A DNA stretch of 64,000 bases from Bacteroidota bacterium (GCA_018266795.1 JAFDZV010000042.1:2308-66307); one strand, 5' to 3'; positions 16,846 to 26,789 are shown, numbered from the stretch's first letter. The notes: generated from the letters alone by a model not told the origin. Made by a program: numbers and translations.

Positions 16846-18831
16846 TCAGAACGGCGTCCAGGAGAGCCCCAACTCCAGATAGGTCTCCGTGAAATCGCTC
16901 GATGGAAGTGTCACGCGCGCACGAGCGTAGTTCGTGGAGGAATTCCGCACCGTCCCTCCCATCAGGTTCAGCGTGAGAACCGATGAGCCGCTTTCGTTCA
17001 GCGAGAAGTCGTGCGAGAGATTCAGTTCGAACGTCGTGCGGGAGTCCACGCGATCGCGCAGTTCCACCGTCCTGTTCGCCACCGTCACAGTGGGCCGGCC
17101 GTAGTCGCGATGATTGAACGTCAGGTTCAGCGATGCGAGGATATCGAGCGGGAACATCTGCATTGCGACAAGCTGGATGGAGGTCCCCTTCCAACTGAAC
17201 GGATCGTCCGAGATGCTGGCCTTCCCGTCGCTCAACGCCCGCACCAGCCCGCCGCTGAAGCCCAGCGTAAGGCGTGGATGCAGCTCCGGCGTGGACTGAT
17301 ATCCCAGCGCTCCGCCAAGGACGGTGTTCGGCCCTGGACGCAGGAACACTCCGGCGCCGAAGGTAAGGAGCGATGTGGAGCCGGCCGTATCCGCGATCAC
17401 GCTGGCGTCCCCGCTCTGCGTATCGGACACCGGGTTCGCATAGTTCTTGAAGCCGGCGCCGGCATCCAGCACAACCATCGTCTTCTCCGACGGGACATAA
17501 CGGAACTGCGCAACGAAGTCGTGCTGCGTGGAGCTGAATACCGGCGCGTTGGGATATTGATCGGACGTGAGCGTATACGATCCCCATACCGACCACTCCG
17601 CCGAGAGGCGCTGCTCCAGCAATGCCGAGGCGCTGATACTGGTGGAGTTGTACTGCAGCAACGTGGAATCGGCAGTGTTGAGATAGCGCACGATGCCGGC
17701 ACTACCGTTCAGGCGGAACTGATCGGCACCGGCATCGCTGCTCGCCGTGTAGAAGAAGTAGTCGTCCCGGCTGTTTCTGATCAACGACTGATGCGAGAGC
17801 GAAAGCGGTGCGTACTCGTCCGGACCATCGTCCAGCAGTTCGCTCGCCTCCTCATCGGTCTGGGTTGCATCATCGGAGTCGTCGGCATCGTCATCCGGTT
17901 TCAGCTTCGCGAGATCGGCAAGGAACTGGTCGAGCTGCCGTGCGGCATCACGGGCCGCCGGATCGGCACCAAGCCCGCCGCGCAGCTGGCGTATCACCTG
18001 CCGCACGCCGTCGCCAACGCCCTTGATGGACTCCGCCGAGGCGCTGAAGAGATCCAGGGTATCGGAGAGATCGTCCAGGCGGTCGACGATGCGCGCCAGA
18101 AGCGAATCGGCCGGCACGCCGGCGCTCTTCGCTGCAGACGTGCCGTTCGCGCCGGGAACAGGCTGCACGGTCTGCAGCGAATCGTCATCGGCGGCATCGT
18201 CGTCGTCGAAGAGATCGTTTTCCAGATCGTCAAGGTCGTCCGAGTCGCCGTCACCATCGCCCGAATCGACGGCCCCGGTCTGCGCCGGAGGCGTGGGCGC
18301 AGGCGTGGGGGGCGTGCCTGCATGAGGCCGCGTATACAGAACGCTGTCCAGCATGTCCGCCACCGCATCCAGCTGCGCAACCAGGGCGTCGGTGCTGGTG
18401 GAGGCTCCCTGCGATGCAACGGGAGTATTCGCAGCCGGAGCCGGCTCGCGATACCCGAACAGTTTGGCATTCCGACTCTGCAGCGCCACGGCGAAGGTGT
18501 GCTCGATGAGGTTCTGCTGGCTTTGCTTTCCCCACAGCGTAAGCCCCAGCGAATAGCTCGGCGTTATGCTCAGGTTCTCCGAAGGACGAATCGCATAACC
18601 GAACCAGATGCTCTCATTGCCCAGAACGTCCCCGGCAGTGGTTGCGCGCTTGTCGTTCTTGTTCAGCTCGTTGGGGTTGTTGTTGCTCTGACTCACCGAG
18701 GAGATCTCGAGACTCGGTTGCGCAACGGCCACGGCCCCGGCAACGCACGCAAGCGCCAGGAGTTGAACGATACGAATGGCCGCACGGAGCCTGAGCCCCG
18801 AACGGGGAGGGCTGGAGGAAGAAATGCTCAT
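16846..18831 (-). CDS. Putative outer-membrane beta-barrel protein with acidic Asp-rich insert
   Basis: This 661-residue protein starts with an extended signal peptide (cleavage near VAVAQPS, residue about 38). Residues about 40-130 and 345-661 look like barrel strands (NLSITPSYSLGLTLWG, LTFGAGVFLRPGPNTVLGG) and the protein ends in LSWTPF with terminal Phe, the usual outer-membrane signature. Between them lies a 200-residue insert with Pro/Thr stretches, runs of Asp (DSGDGDGDSDDLDD, DDDDAADDD) and helical segments (SLLARIVDRLDDLSDTLDLF). The acidic runs suggest calcium binding or an extended surface loop. No family is recognised. Confidence 0.72.
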   Translation of the reverse strand: MSISSSSPPRSGLRLRAAIRIVQLLALACVAGAVAVAQPSLEISSVSQSNNNPNELNKNDKRATTAGDVLGNESIWFGYAIRPSENLSITPSYSLGLTLWGKQSQQNLIEHTFAVALQSRNAKLFGYREPAPAANTPVASQGASTSTDALVAQLDAVADMLDSVLYTRPHAGTPPTPAPTPPAQTGAVDSGDGDGDSDDLDDLENDLFDDDDAADDDSLQTVQPVPGANGTSAAKSAGVPADSLLARIVDRLDDLSDTLDLFSASAESIKGVGDGVRQVIRQLRGGLGADPAARDAARQLDQFLADLAKLKPDDDADDSDDATQTDEEASELLDDGPDEYAPLSLSHQSLIRNSRDDYFFYTASSDAGADQFRLNGSAGIVRYLNTADSTLLQYNSTSISASALLEQRLSAEWSVWGSYTLTSDQYPNAPVFSSTQHDFVAQFRYVPSEKTMVVLDAGAGFKNYANPVSDTQSGDASVIADTAGSTSLLTFGAGVFLRPGPNTVLGGALGYQSTPELHPRLTLGFSGGLVRALSDGKASISDDPFSWKGTSIQLVAMQMFPLDILASLNLTFNHRDYGRPTVTVANRTVELRDRVDSRTTFELNLSHDFSLNESGSSVLTLNLMGGTVRNSSTNYARARVTLPSSDFTETYLELGLSWTPF

Positions 18832-19518
18832 ATCGGTGCGTCGGATTGAGTCGCAATGACGTGATTTCGATGAACCTGTCAGGAAGCTATGGGATCAGAG
18901 ACAACAGACGCAACTTCGTTCCCGGACTGCGAGGCCAGGGAGCCTGCATCACGGCGGCCGGACCGCCCGGAAGGCCGCACGAGGCCGTTCAACAGGGTGC
19001 GGAGGCGGCAGCCTCCGGTGCGATGATCGCCCGCACCGCGGCTTCGGATCGTGGATGGGAATTCCCCGATGCCCGGATATCGGAAACGCATGCCCCGAGC
19101 AGCCACCCGTAAGGACGGCAAGGCGGGTAGGCAGAGCCGGATGAGCCGAAACAGGAGCCGCACAGTGGCCATGAACGATCGTCCGTTTTCACGCGCCATG
19201 GGTGTCACATCCATACTGCCCCGAAGATGGTTTTGCGATACCGTGCGGAACACCCCAACGGAGAGTAGTGCGATCCGGCCGCAGTGCCGCCTGTACGTTT
19301 ATGGCCGAAGGCGGCCAAATTATGCTTCAAGCATCGCGCGGATTTCGTACGTTGGGCACCGGCCGTTACACTGAGCTGCCCCGGGGGTCACAGATTACCC
19401 GTATTCCGTGTCGTTACCAGCATGGCAGCCCGCCCGGCACATTCTATCGCACTGCGATGGATAGCAGTTGGCACGGCTGTTCCTGTGAACGATGTTCAGG
19501 CACATTCCGATTACGACC
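18832..19518. other. Long intergenic region, no gene seen
   Basis: These 687 bp lie between a minus-strand and a plus-strand gene and must hold both promoters, but neither a clear TAnnTTTG box nor a sigma-70-like pair stands out. Open frames are short, basic and unlike the neighbouring genes. Near 18940-19020 there are several short GC-rich inverted repeats without a repeat partner in the window. Confidence 0.5.
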
Positions 19519-20292
19519 ATGAAGTACTTCAGCTCCATCACAGCAGCAGCGATCGCGGCCGCAGCGTCATTGATCGCTGCGGGCTGCTCAAAGCCGATCG
19601 CCGGCCCGAGCGAGCCGCTGATTCACACACCGAAGGCCGGAAGCACCTTCCTCTTTCATACCTATGCGAAGGATACGCTGGGCAAGGAGGATCCGGCCAC
19701 CGACACGGTCTCAGCCCGGATCGTTACCTCAACCAACGCAACGGTTGCCGGAAAGACGGGAGTGATTCAGTACAAGGAGGCAGCCGATACTCTGAGCATG
19801 CACTTCGAGGATAACGGCGACGTTTCGAACCTGATCCCTGCGATCACCTTCCCCGGCAACCAGGCCCCGCCGACCCCGCAGACCCCATCGTTCTCGTTTC
19901 CTGCGCGCTGGGCCGTGCTTCCATATGGCAGCAAGACCCCGCAGACCGTGCCGCCGATCGACACCACGGTTTCATTTCCCGTGCAGGGCGTTCCGCTCGC
20001 GATCCCTGTGAAGGGAAGCGGCACCAGTACCTACGTGGGAACGGAGGATCTGACGGTCGGCTCGGAGAAGATCGGCACGCAGAAGGCGTTCGTTACCTAC
20101 AACGTCGGCTTCACGATTCCATTCGTCGGCGACGGAAAGATCACGATCAGCGACACACTCTGGTTCTCGCCGAAGCTCGGCATGTTCGTCAAGGATGACG
20201 GCCTCACAACCGCGCAGTACCCGCAGGGCCTGGGCCGCAGCGGCATCCAGGGTGGCAGCTTCAGCATCCTGACAAGCTACGTCATCCCCTGA
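19519..20292 (+). CDS. Secreted lipoprotein, function unknown
   Basis: This 257-residue protein starts MKYFSSITAAA with lipobox IAAGC. The mature part is beta-rich and Thr/Pro-rich (PPTPQTPSFSFPARWAVLPYG), with repeated short strands such as GSGTSTYVGTEDLTVGSEKIG and TYNVGFTIPFVGDGKITI. This recalls the hypothetical lipoproteins that Bacteroidota export in large numbers; no family was recognised. The ATG at 19519 is preferred to a TTG/ATG further upstream because it begins the signal peptide. A strong hairpin terminator follows 58 bp after the stop. Confidence 0.75.
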   Translation: MKYFSSITAAAIAAAASLIAAGCSKPIAGPSEPLIHTPKAGSTFLFHTYAKDTLGKEDPATDTVSARIVTSTNATVAGKTGVIQYKEAADTLSMHFEDNGDVSNLIPAITFPGNQAPPTPQTPSFSFPARWAVLPYGSKTPQTVPPIDTTVSFPVQGVPLAIPVKGSGTSTYVGTEDLTVGSEKIGTQKAFVTYNVGFTIPFVGDGKITISDTLWFSPKLGMFVKDDGLTTAQYPQGLGRSGIQGGSFSILTSYVIP

Positions 20293-20350
20293 TCGCCGAA
20301 GCAGCGGTGCGAATCCCGGGCACTTCCCCGGCACAAGCAACCAACACGTC

Positions 20351-20383
20351 AACGCCCCGATGCGCGATGCTCATCGGGGCGTT
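20351..20383. terminator. Bidirectional hairpin terminator
   Basis: AACGCCCCGATG (20351-20362) and CATCGGGGCGTT (20372-20383) form a perfect 12-bp stem with a 9-base loop. On the plus strand GTATTTG follows. It separates the convergent lipoprotein and Fe-S oxidoreductase genes and could serve both. Confidence 0.8.
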
Positions 20384-20446
20384 GTATTTGCAGCCGGCTG
20401 CAGCCGACCGGCACGGCAGCCGCGTGAAAGCCTCCGGCGATCGGTC

Positions 20447-22495
20447 TCAGGCGTCCGCCGCCACGCTGCCGCGCACCGACTCCAGCAGCACCTCCGCAAC
20501 ATCGCGCACCACGACGTGCCCGTCCGGATCGGTGGCCTTCACGCCGTCGCTCATCATCGTCATGCAGAACGGGCAGGCCGTTGCAACGACGTCCGCTCCG
20601 GTTCCCAGCGCCTCCTCCGTCCGCTCGATGTTCACACGCTTCCCCTGCTTCTCCTCCATGTACATCTGGCCGCCTCCCGCACCGCAGCAAAGGCCGCGGC
20701 TTTTGCTCCGGTCCATCTCGATGATATCGAGGCCGGGCACGTTCTCCAGCAGGGCGCGCGGTGCTTCGTACTGATTGTTGTAGCGTCCCAGATAACAACT
20801 GTCGTGATAGGTCACCTTGTGCTGCATCTCCGTCATCCCCTTGATGCGCCCCTGCTTCACGAGCGAGTCGATGAATGCCGTGTGATGCACAACCTCGTAC
20901 GATCCGCCGAAGTCCGGGTACTCGTTCTTCAGCGTGTTGAAGCAGTGCGGGCAGGTGGTCACGATCTTCTTCACATTGTACGCGTTGAGCGTCTCCACGT
21001 TCATCGTGATCATCATCTGCGCGAGATATTCGTTTCCCAGCCGCCGTGCGGGATCGCCCGTGCAGCGCTCCTCCGTGCCGAGAATGCGGAACTTCACACC
21101 GGCAATCTCCATCAGCTCCGCAAACGACCTGGTCACCTTCCTGTAGCGATCGTCGTAACTACCGGCGCATCCCACCCAGAACAGAACGTCCAGCTGCTCG
21201 CGCTCCTCCTCCGGGGTCTCCTCCATCGTCAGCACACCGGTTCCCTCGCGCCAGTCAGCACGCTCGCTCGCGGCGAAGGCCCACGGCGTGAAGTTGTTCT
21301 CGATGTTCTGAAATGCAGGCTGAATCTCACCCGGGAAGTCCGCCTCCATCATCACGAGCGCACGCCGCAGATCCACGATCGCCGGCACATGCTCGATCAT
21401 CACCGGGCACTCCTGTACGCATGCCATGCAGGTTGTGCACTGCCAGAGCGCCTCCGGATTGATGTAATCGCCAACGAACTTCTTCCCGTCTCCCGCTCCA
21501 TCGGCCGAAGCCTCCGCCCCACCGGCCGCATCCAGGCCGGCCGCGGCCGCCGCAACCAGCGAGGGGGCATGATTCATGGTGCGATGATGGGTCTGGATGA
21601 TGATCTGCTTCGGATCCAGCACCTTCCCCGTAAGATTGGCCGGACATACCGACGTGCACCGGCCGCAGTGCGTACAGGTCATCCCGTCCAGCAACTGCTT
21701 CCACGTGAAGTCCTCGATGTCGCTCACACCGTACTTGGTCTGCGTCTCATCCTCGAAGTCGATCTTCTTCAGCTTGTTCACCGTATCCAGCGTACCGAAG
21801 TAGACATTCGGCACGGAGGTCATCACGTGCAGATGCTTGGAGTACGGGAGATAGTTCATGAACCCGAGGATGGTGATGATGTGCACCCACCACATGGTCT
21901 CGAACAGCGCGGCTGCACCGGAGCCGCTGCCGGCGAGCGGCCGCAGGAGATGCCCCACCGGCCGCACCGCCCATGAATATTCGATCCCTGCACCATAGCG
22001 CGCAGCGTTCATCAGCAGGAGCGACGTGACGATGATTCCGATCAACGCCAGGATGAGGGTGGCGTCCTTCTTCTCCGCCGCGTCGCCCTGCAGGCGGCGC
22101 ACCTTCGAGACATTGCGCCGCCAGAAGGCCCAGATCACTCCAACCAGGATCAGAACGCAGAAGACGTCCTGCGAGATCGTCAGCAGCGAGTACACCGGAC
22201 CCAGCCAGTTGAGGTTGGCGCCGGGGAACAATCCCTCGAGCAATGCCTCGATCACCGCCGCAAGCAGAACCAGGAACCCCCAGAAGATGGCCGCGTGAAT
22301 AGCGCCCGCCAGCGGTTCACGCATCAGCTTCGATTGCCCGATCGCGACCACGAGCACATTGCGTATGCGTTCACCAACGTTGCCGAATCGGTTCTCCGGC
22401 TTTCCGACACTGAGATAGGAGATCAGCCGTTTGACATTCCAGGCAATGCCTCCCATTGCTGCAATGAAGAGGACCCAGAAAAGGATGTGCTTCAT
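20447..22495 (-). CDS. Membrane-bound Fe-S oxidoreductase, HdrD/DsrK-like (CCG domains)
   Basis: This 682-residue protein fuses a NarI/HdrE-like membrane module (about five helices between residues 5 and 215) with two 4Fe-4S ferredoxin motifs (CTHCGRCTSVCP, Cys274-284; CTTCMACVQECP, Cys353-363) and two cysteine-rich CCG-type domains (FWVGCAGS with CTGDPARRLGNE and TTCPHCF; then HDSCYLGRY, CCGAGGG and ACPFCM). This is the architecture of heterodisulfide-reductase-related respiratory enzymes, including those thought to move electrons from electron-transfer flavoprotein to quinone during beta-oxidation. That role is inferred. The ATG at 22495 begins the first helix; the frame is open 249 codons further upstream but those residues are unsupported. 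Divergent from ndh. Confidence 0.93.
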   Translation of the reverse strand: MKHILFWVLFIAAMGGIAWNVKRLISYLSVGKPENRFGNVGERIRNVLVVAIGQSKLMREPLAGAIHAAIFWGFLVLLAAVIEALLEGLFPGANLNWLGPVYSLLTISQDVFCVLILVGVIWAFWRRNVSKVRRLQGDAAEKKDATLILALIGIIVTSLLLMNAARYGAGIEYSWAVRPVGHLLRPLAGSGSGAAALFETMWWVHIITILGFMNYLPYSKHLHVMTSVPNVYFGTLDTVNKLKKIDFEDETQTKYGVSDIEDFTWKQLLDGMTCTHCGRCTSVCPANLTGKVLDPKQIIIQTHHRTMNHAPSLVAAAAAGLDAAGGAEASADGAGDGKKFVGDYINPEALWQCTTCMACVQECPVMIEHVPAIVDLRRALVMMEADFPGEIQPAFQNIENNFTPWAFAASERADWREGTGVLTMEETPEEEREQLDVLFWVGCAGSYDDRYRKVTRSFAELMEIAGVKFRILGTEERCTGDPARRLGNEYLAQMMITMNVETLNAYNVKKIVTTCPHCFNTLKNEYPDFGGSYEVVHHTAFIDSLVKQGRIKGMTEMQHKVTYHDSCYLGRYNNQYEAPRALLENVPGLDIIEMDRSKSRGLCCGAGGGQMYMEEKQGKRVNIERTEEALGTGADVVATACPFCMTMMSDGVKATDPDGHVVVRDVAEVLLESVRGSVAADA

Positions 22496-22724
22496 GAGTA
22501 GGTAGTCTGAGATCGGATTCGGTTGGAGCGTTGCGAGGCACGCCGTGTGCAACGCGTTGAAATTACTGCTTCGCAGGTAACATGGAAATATGAGCTGGAT
22601 AGAAGATGTTACATCGATGGGTGCATCTTCGTCCGTCTGACGCGTACATCCACCCAGCCTCGATCGAGCGGCAAGCATCGATAACAAACATCCCTTGTTC
22701 CACGTTGACACCGTGGGGGCACAT

Positions 22725-23969
22725 ATGGGCACCGACGCACGCAAACGTCTCGTTGTACTCGGATCCGGCTTCGCGGCGATCTCTCTGCTGAAACGGATCG
22801 ACCTGAAGGAGTATGATGTCACAGTGGTGAGCCCAAGGAACCACTTCCTCTTCACTCCTCTTCTTCCAAGCACCACGATCGGGACGATCGAGTTCCGAAG
22901 CATCGTTGAACCGATCCGCAAGGTACGCGACGGCGACAGGTTCGTGCAGGCATCGTGCACGGCAATCGACCCGGACGAACGAACGATCACATGCCGGGCC
23001 ACGGAGAACGATGCCGTGTTCACGCTTCCATACGACATGCTTCTCATCTCCGTGGGGACGTGGAACAATACGTTCGGCGTGCCGGGAGTGAAGGAGAACG
23101 CGTTCTTTCTCAAGGAGCTGAGCGACGCCCGTTCGATTCGCGAGCGTGTGATCTCCTGCCTGGAGGCAGCGGACGTTCCCGGCACCCCGCCGGAGGAGCG
23201 CGCACGGCTGCTGCACTTCGCGGTAGTTGGGGGCGGCCCCACGGGAGTGGAGTTCGCCGCGGAACTGCACGATCTGATCGTGGAGGACCTGGTGAATCAC
23301 TACGAGGCGCTCGAGGGGCAGGTACGTGTCACGCTCTTCGAAGCCGGCCGGAGCATCCTCAACGCATTCGACGAGAACCTGCGCGAATATACAGTGGAGC
23401 ACTTCGGGCGGAACGATATCGATGTCCGCCTGGAGACGCAGGTGTCCGAGGTGCGCCCAGGCGGACTGCAGCTTCGGAACGGTGAGTTCGTTCCGGCCGG
23501 CGTAGTCGTCTGGTCCACCGGCAACGGCCCGACCGGCCTCATTCAGTCGCTTCCGTTCACCAGGGAGAGAGGCGGGCGCGTTCTGACGAACGAATATCTC
23601 CAGATACCCTCTCATCCGGAGATCTATGCCGCGGGCGACTGCGCAGTGCCGGCCGGCACGGGCCTGCCGCAGACGGCGCAGGTGGCGATGCAGCAGGGAA
23701 AGTATCTGGCCAGGGAATTCAATCGTATGGCGCGAGGGCGCGCGGTGAGGCCGTTTCATTTCAACAACCTCGGCATGCTCGCCTACGTCGGGGAGCATCG
23801 CGCTCTCGCCGACATCCCAAAGGCCAACGTTCGCGGCCACGGACTGCTCACATACTTCTTCTGGCGCTCGGCCTATCTCACCCGCCTCGTGAGTCTGAAG
23901 AACAAGGCGCTCGTACTCTCCAACTGGATCATCACGGCACTCTTCGGCCGGGATCTCAGCAAGTTCTGA
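22725..23969 (+). CDS. ndh: Type II NADH:quinone oxidoreductase
   Basis: This 414-residue FAD-dependent enzyme transfers electrons from NADH to the quinone pool without pumping protons. It has a GxGxxA dinucleotide motif at the N-terminus (VVLGSGFAA), a second in AVVGGGPTGVEFAAEL for NADH, and the C-terminal YAAGDCAV and QTAQVAMQQGKYLA motifs of the family. NHFLFTPLLPSTTIGTIEFRSI is highly typical. The C-terminus (RLVSLKNKALVLSNWIITALFG) is the amphipathic membrane-binding helix. The ATG at 22725 is preferred to the TTG at 22695. It diverges from the Fe-S oxidoreductase gene by 229 bp, which suggests a shared respiratory context. Confidence 0.93.
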   Translation: MGTDARKRLVVLGSGFAAISLLKRIDLKEYDVTVVSPRNHFLFTPLLPSTTIGTIEFRSIVEPIRKVRDGDRFVQASCTAIDPDERTITCRATENDAVFTLPYDMLLISVGTWNNTFGVPGVKENAFFLKELSDARSIRERVISCLEAADVPGTPPEERARLLHFAVVGGGPTGVEFAAELHDLIVEDLVNHYEALEGQVRVTLFEAGRSILNAFDENLREYTVEHFGRNDIDVRLETQVSEVRPGGLQLRNGEFVPAGVVVWSTGNGPTGLIQSLPFTRERGGRVLTNEYLQIPSHPEIYAAGDCAVPAGTGLPQTAQVAMQQGKYLAREFNRMARGRAVRPFHFNNLGMLAYVGEHRALADIPKANVRGHGLLTYFFWRSAYLTRLVSLKNKALVLSNWIITALFGRDLSKF

Positions 23970-24481
23970 TCGCATTCCCCCCGAACCTCCCGTCGAGCAC
24001 CCCGGACTTCCCGGCCCCGTGCCCGGGCGTTCGATTTCAGCCGAGCGGCGGCGTGCATCGATTCGCCGATCGCCGTCGAATCGATGTGAGGCACGCTCTT
24101 GTTTCCGCCCGCGGGTACCATCGTACTGCGAGATCTACGGGTCGCGGTACGACATTCATTGGTCGCGATGCGACATCCGGAGCCCATCAATACTGGGCTG
24201 GCGGCCCGCCCGAACGCCACCACAACAACACGAAGGAACTTCGCACCATCCAATTCACCTGTCTCGCTAACGCCCTTCGCCCACCTACCGTTATATCTGC
24301 AGTACGCCGTGCGCCTGCATCCCCCCATGGAGCACTGCCTCACCGAGAAGGTACGGATGCAGCGTACGTTGAGAACCTATCCATTCAACCCAGGAGCTTC
24401 GGCACTGATGATTACCTCATACTGTCATTCCTGACGTGAACATCACAGCACTCCCATTTGCTGGGGAGCAGGAGGCAAGGT
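23970..24481. other. Intergenic region upstream of the transposase derivative
   Basis: No gene is seen. A 9-bp inverted repeat CATCGATTC/GAATCGATG (24056-24064 and 24078-24086) lies about 90 bp after ndh, without T-tract. Terminal inverted repeats of an IS256-type element were looked for around 24430-24480 and not recognised. AGGAGG at 24470-24475 belongs to the next gene. Confidence 0.5.
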
Positions 24482-25252
24482 ATGCAGGCTCATTCAGAAC
24501 GTGGCGAACCCACCCGGGACACGAACGCATTCGAACATGCTCTTCACCTGGCGATTCGGAATTATGCCGAGCGCTTCGCACAGTCGGCAATCGATGTTGA
24601 AACGGCCCGGTTCGTTGACGCCCACTCGGCTCGCACCGGCCCCGAAGGACGCAGACACGTGGTGCGAAACGGATACATGCCGGCCAGGGTTCTGCAAACT
24701 GGAATCGGTCCTTTGACAATCAAGCAGCCGCGCGTGAAGGACAGAAGTGAACAGGTAACATTTACCAGTTCGCTGCTGCGCCGCTACGCGAGAACGATCG
24801 CATTCAGCAACATGGAGTCGCTGCTCCCACATATCGGCGGAACGGGACGTCGGAACTTCACAGCGCTCCTCCGTTCGATATTCGGCAAGCATGTCGACGA
24901 GCTGCCACCTGACCTGGCTCGGCGCATCGAAACAGACTGGCGGCGGAAACATCGCATGTGGGATGAACGCGATCTCTCTACCCGGAAATACTCACGACTC
25001 TGGGCGGGACCGGCAAGCGGCACCAGCAGTTCCGGCAGCAGGAAGTCACTGCTCGTGCTTGTAGGGAAAGCAGAGAACGGAGATCATGAGATAATCGCCA
25101 TGGCCGAAGGGGCCGATGCAGGGAGGCGGCCATGGCGCGACCTGATCCGTCGGGTAAACAACCGCGGCCTGGCGATCAACCCGGCCACTGTATCGGCCAA
25201 ACCGCGATCGGGGGTCTGGGCGGCACTCGCTCGAACATCCCCTTCGAATTGA
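24482..25252 (+). CDS. IS256/Mutator-type transposase derivative, catalytic residues lost
   Basis: This 256-residue protein aligns by eye to the first two thirds of IS256-family transposases (usually about 400 residues). VVRNGYMPARVLQTGIGPL, the LPPDLARRIETDW segment and the KSLLVLVGKAENGDHEIIAMAEG block correspond to the family's DNA-binding and early catalytic regions. The first catalytic Asp, normally in WADG, is replaced (LWAGPASG), and the second, normally in GDGALGFW, is replaced by AKPRSGVWAA, after which the protein ends. The third catalytic Glu and the whole C-terminal third are absent. The frame is intact and starts with a good AGGAGG six bases before ATG. It is therefore either a domesticated DNA-binding protein or a recent remnant. 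Confidence 0.85.
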   Translation: MQAHSERGEPTRDTNAFEHALHLAIRNYAERFAQSAIDVETARFVDAHSARTGPEGRRHVVRNGYMPARVLQTGIGPLTIKQPRVKDRSEQVTFTSSLLRRYARTIAFSNMESLLPHIGGTGRRNFTALLRSIFGKHVDELPPDLARRIETDWRRKHRMWDERDLSTRKYSRLWAGPASGTSSSGSRKSLLVLVGKAENGDHEIIAMAEGADAGRRPWRDLIRRVNNRGLAINPATVSAKPRSGVWAALARTSPSN

Positions 25253-25466
25253 CGAACTGATAATCCGCCGGGGAACGTCCCTGGCTCCCCCCTTCCCACT
25301 CCCTCCCCGAAATCGTGCATGCCGTATCGGGCTGCGCGCATCACCATTGCGCGCGTGATTCCGCACGGACATTTGCACCCATCCGAGACCAATGCCGCAT
25401 GTATCGCTGCTTTAGGACGGCGGTGATACCGTGGCGCACATTCATAATCTCATTGAGGACACGACT

Positions 25467-26789
25467 ATGAGGAACATGACGGTACTCACTGGCATGCTGC
25501 TCCTTGGAATTTGCAGTTCCGTTTCCTTCGCCCAGACTTCCGCTGACGCGAGCGGAGAGTTCTCGCTCCAGGGCAGGCTGACAACGACAGCGGGTGCGCC
25601 GGTGGCGGACACCCGGCACACGCTCACACTGACCGTGTATGCCAAGGGGACGGCAAACGCCATCTATTCCGAGGTGGACAGTGTCACGACGGCAAATGGA
25701 ATATTCTCGACAGTCGTTGGCGACAACGGAGCCGGCGGTGCAATGCTGAAGATAAATTCATCGGCCGATTACGAGCTCGGCATTCGTGTGGACGACGAAA
25801 ACGAGATGACTCCGCACATCCGCCTTGGCCGTGCACTTCGGGCGGCCGTGGCCGATGTTGCCGCGGACGCGCGGTCCATGGCCGGATTTACCGTGGACTC
25901 CCTCGGCACGCAGGCACATGCAATCGTCACAACCGATGCTTCGGGCCACTTGAATGCAGGACTTCTCGGGAACAGCCTGGTGACATCGCTGAACGGACTG
26001 CACGGTAATGTCAACATTCAGCTCACCGGAAGCGGAGTCACCACGGACACAACGGGCGGCACACTGCATCTGAACATCGGAGGCGGAGCCGGCGGCAGCT
26101 TCTCACTGCCGTTCGTATCCAACTCCCTTGCCGTAGCCACGGGCGATGTGTTCTCGATCACCAACACGCTCGGCGGCACCGGTGGTGCCTTCGTGAATCT
26201 CGGCACGGGTCTCGCGCTTCGCGCACAGGCGGCCACCGGCTCCGCAATCCAGGCATCGTCCAACGGCGCGCTTACCGGTTCGGCAACGATACGCGCAGAG
26301 AATACGGCCGGCGCGGCCATCGATGCCGTGGGGAGCACCACGACGGACGCCGTGCTTCGCGTGCGGAACAACGCGGCGAGCGGCGGCGGACGCCTGATCA
26401 GCGCTCTGAATGCAAGCGGCAATACGGCATTCGAGGTGGCAGCATCCGGCCGCACAACCATCACGTCGTCAACGGACAACGCGCTCGAGGTAACCGCCTC
26501 CACGGCCGGCGACAACGCAATGAAGCTGAACGGCGGCCTGTTGCTCAACGGACCCACCGGCTCAGGAACGATCGATCTAACCACGGGCTCGGTTGCGATC
26601 ACCAACGCCTATGCGCGCGCCAATTCGATCATCATGGTGACCATTACATCGGCAACCGGAATTTCCACGGCAGTGCCGCTCCGCATTTCATCGCAGGGGA
26701 ACGGAACGTTCACGGTGTCGGCGGTTACCAGCGGCCTCGGCTCGCTGACCGGCAACTACTCCTTCAACTATCTGATCATCAACCAGTAG
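25467..26789 (+). CDS. Secreted surface protein, tail-fibre-like Gly/Thr/Ala repeats
   Basis: This 440-residue protein begins with a signal peptide (MRNMTVLTGMLLLGICSSVSFAQ). The N-terminal 110 residues have the shape of a Bacteroidota surface-protein module (FSLQGRLTTTAGAPVADTRH, YSEVDSVTTANGIFSTVVG). The remainder is low in charge and rich in Thr, Ala, Ser and Gly, with irregular 18-22-residue repeats (ALRAQAATGSAIQASSNGAL, DAVGSTTTDAVLRVRNNAAS), probably a beta-helical or fibrous stalk. A GTG 36 bp upstream is in frame but less likely as start. It precedes a T9SS-type small protein by 54 bp and may be its partner. Confidence 0.78.
   Translation: MRNMTVLTGMLLLGICSSVSFAQTSADASGEFSLQGRLTTTAGAPVADTRHTLTLTVYAKGTANAIYSEVDSVTTANGIFSTVVGDNGAGGAMLKINSSADYELGIRVDDENEMTPHIRLGRALRAAVADVAADARSMAGFTVDSLGTQAHAIVTTDASGHLNAGLLGNSLVTSLNGLHGNVNIQLTGSGVTTDTTGGTLHLNIGGGAGGSFSLPFVSNSLAVATGDVFSITNTLGGTGGAFVNLGTGLALRAQAATGSAIQASSNGALTGSATIRAENTAGAAIDAVGSTTTDAVLRVRNNAASGGGRLISALNASGNTAFEVAASGRTTITSSTDNALEVTASTAGDNAMKLNGGLLLNGPTGSGTIDLTTGSVAITNAYARANSIIMVTITSATGISTAVPLRISSQGNGTFTVSAVTSGLGSLTGNYSFNYLIINQ

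Noticed and set aside
20447-23242. 931-codon version of the Fe-S oxidoreductase
   Set aside because: The first 249 codons lie antisense to ndh and lack family similarity; the ATG at 22495 begins the conserved membrane part.
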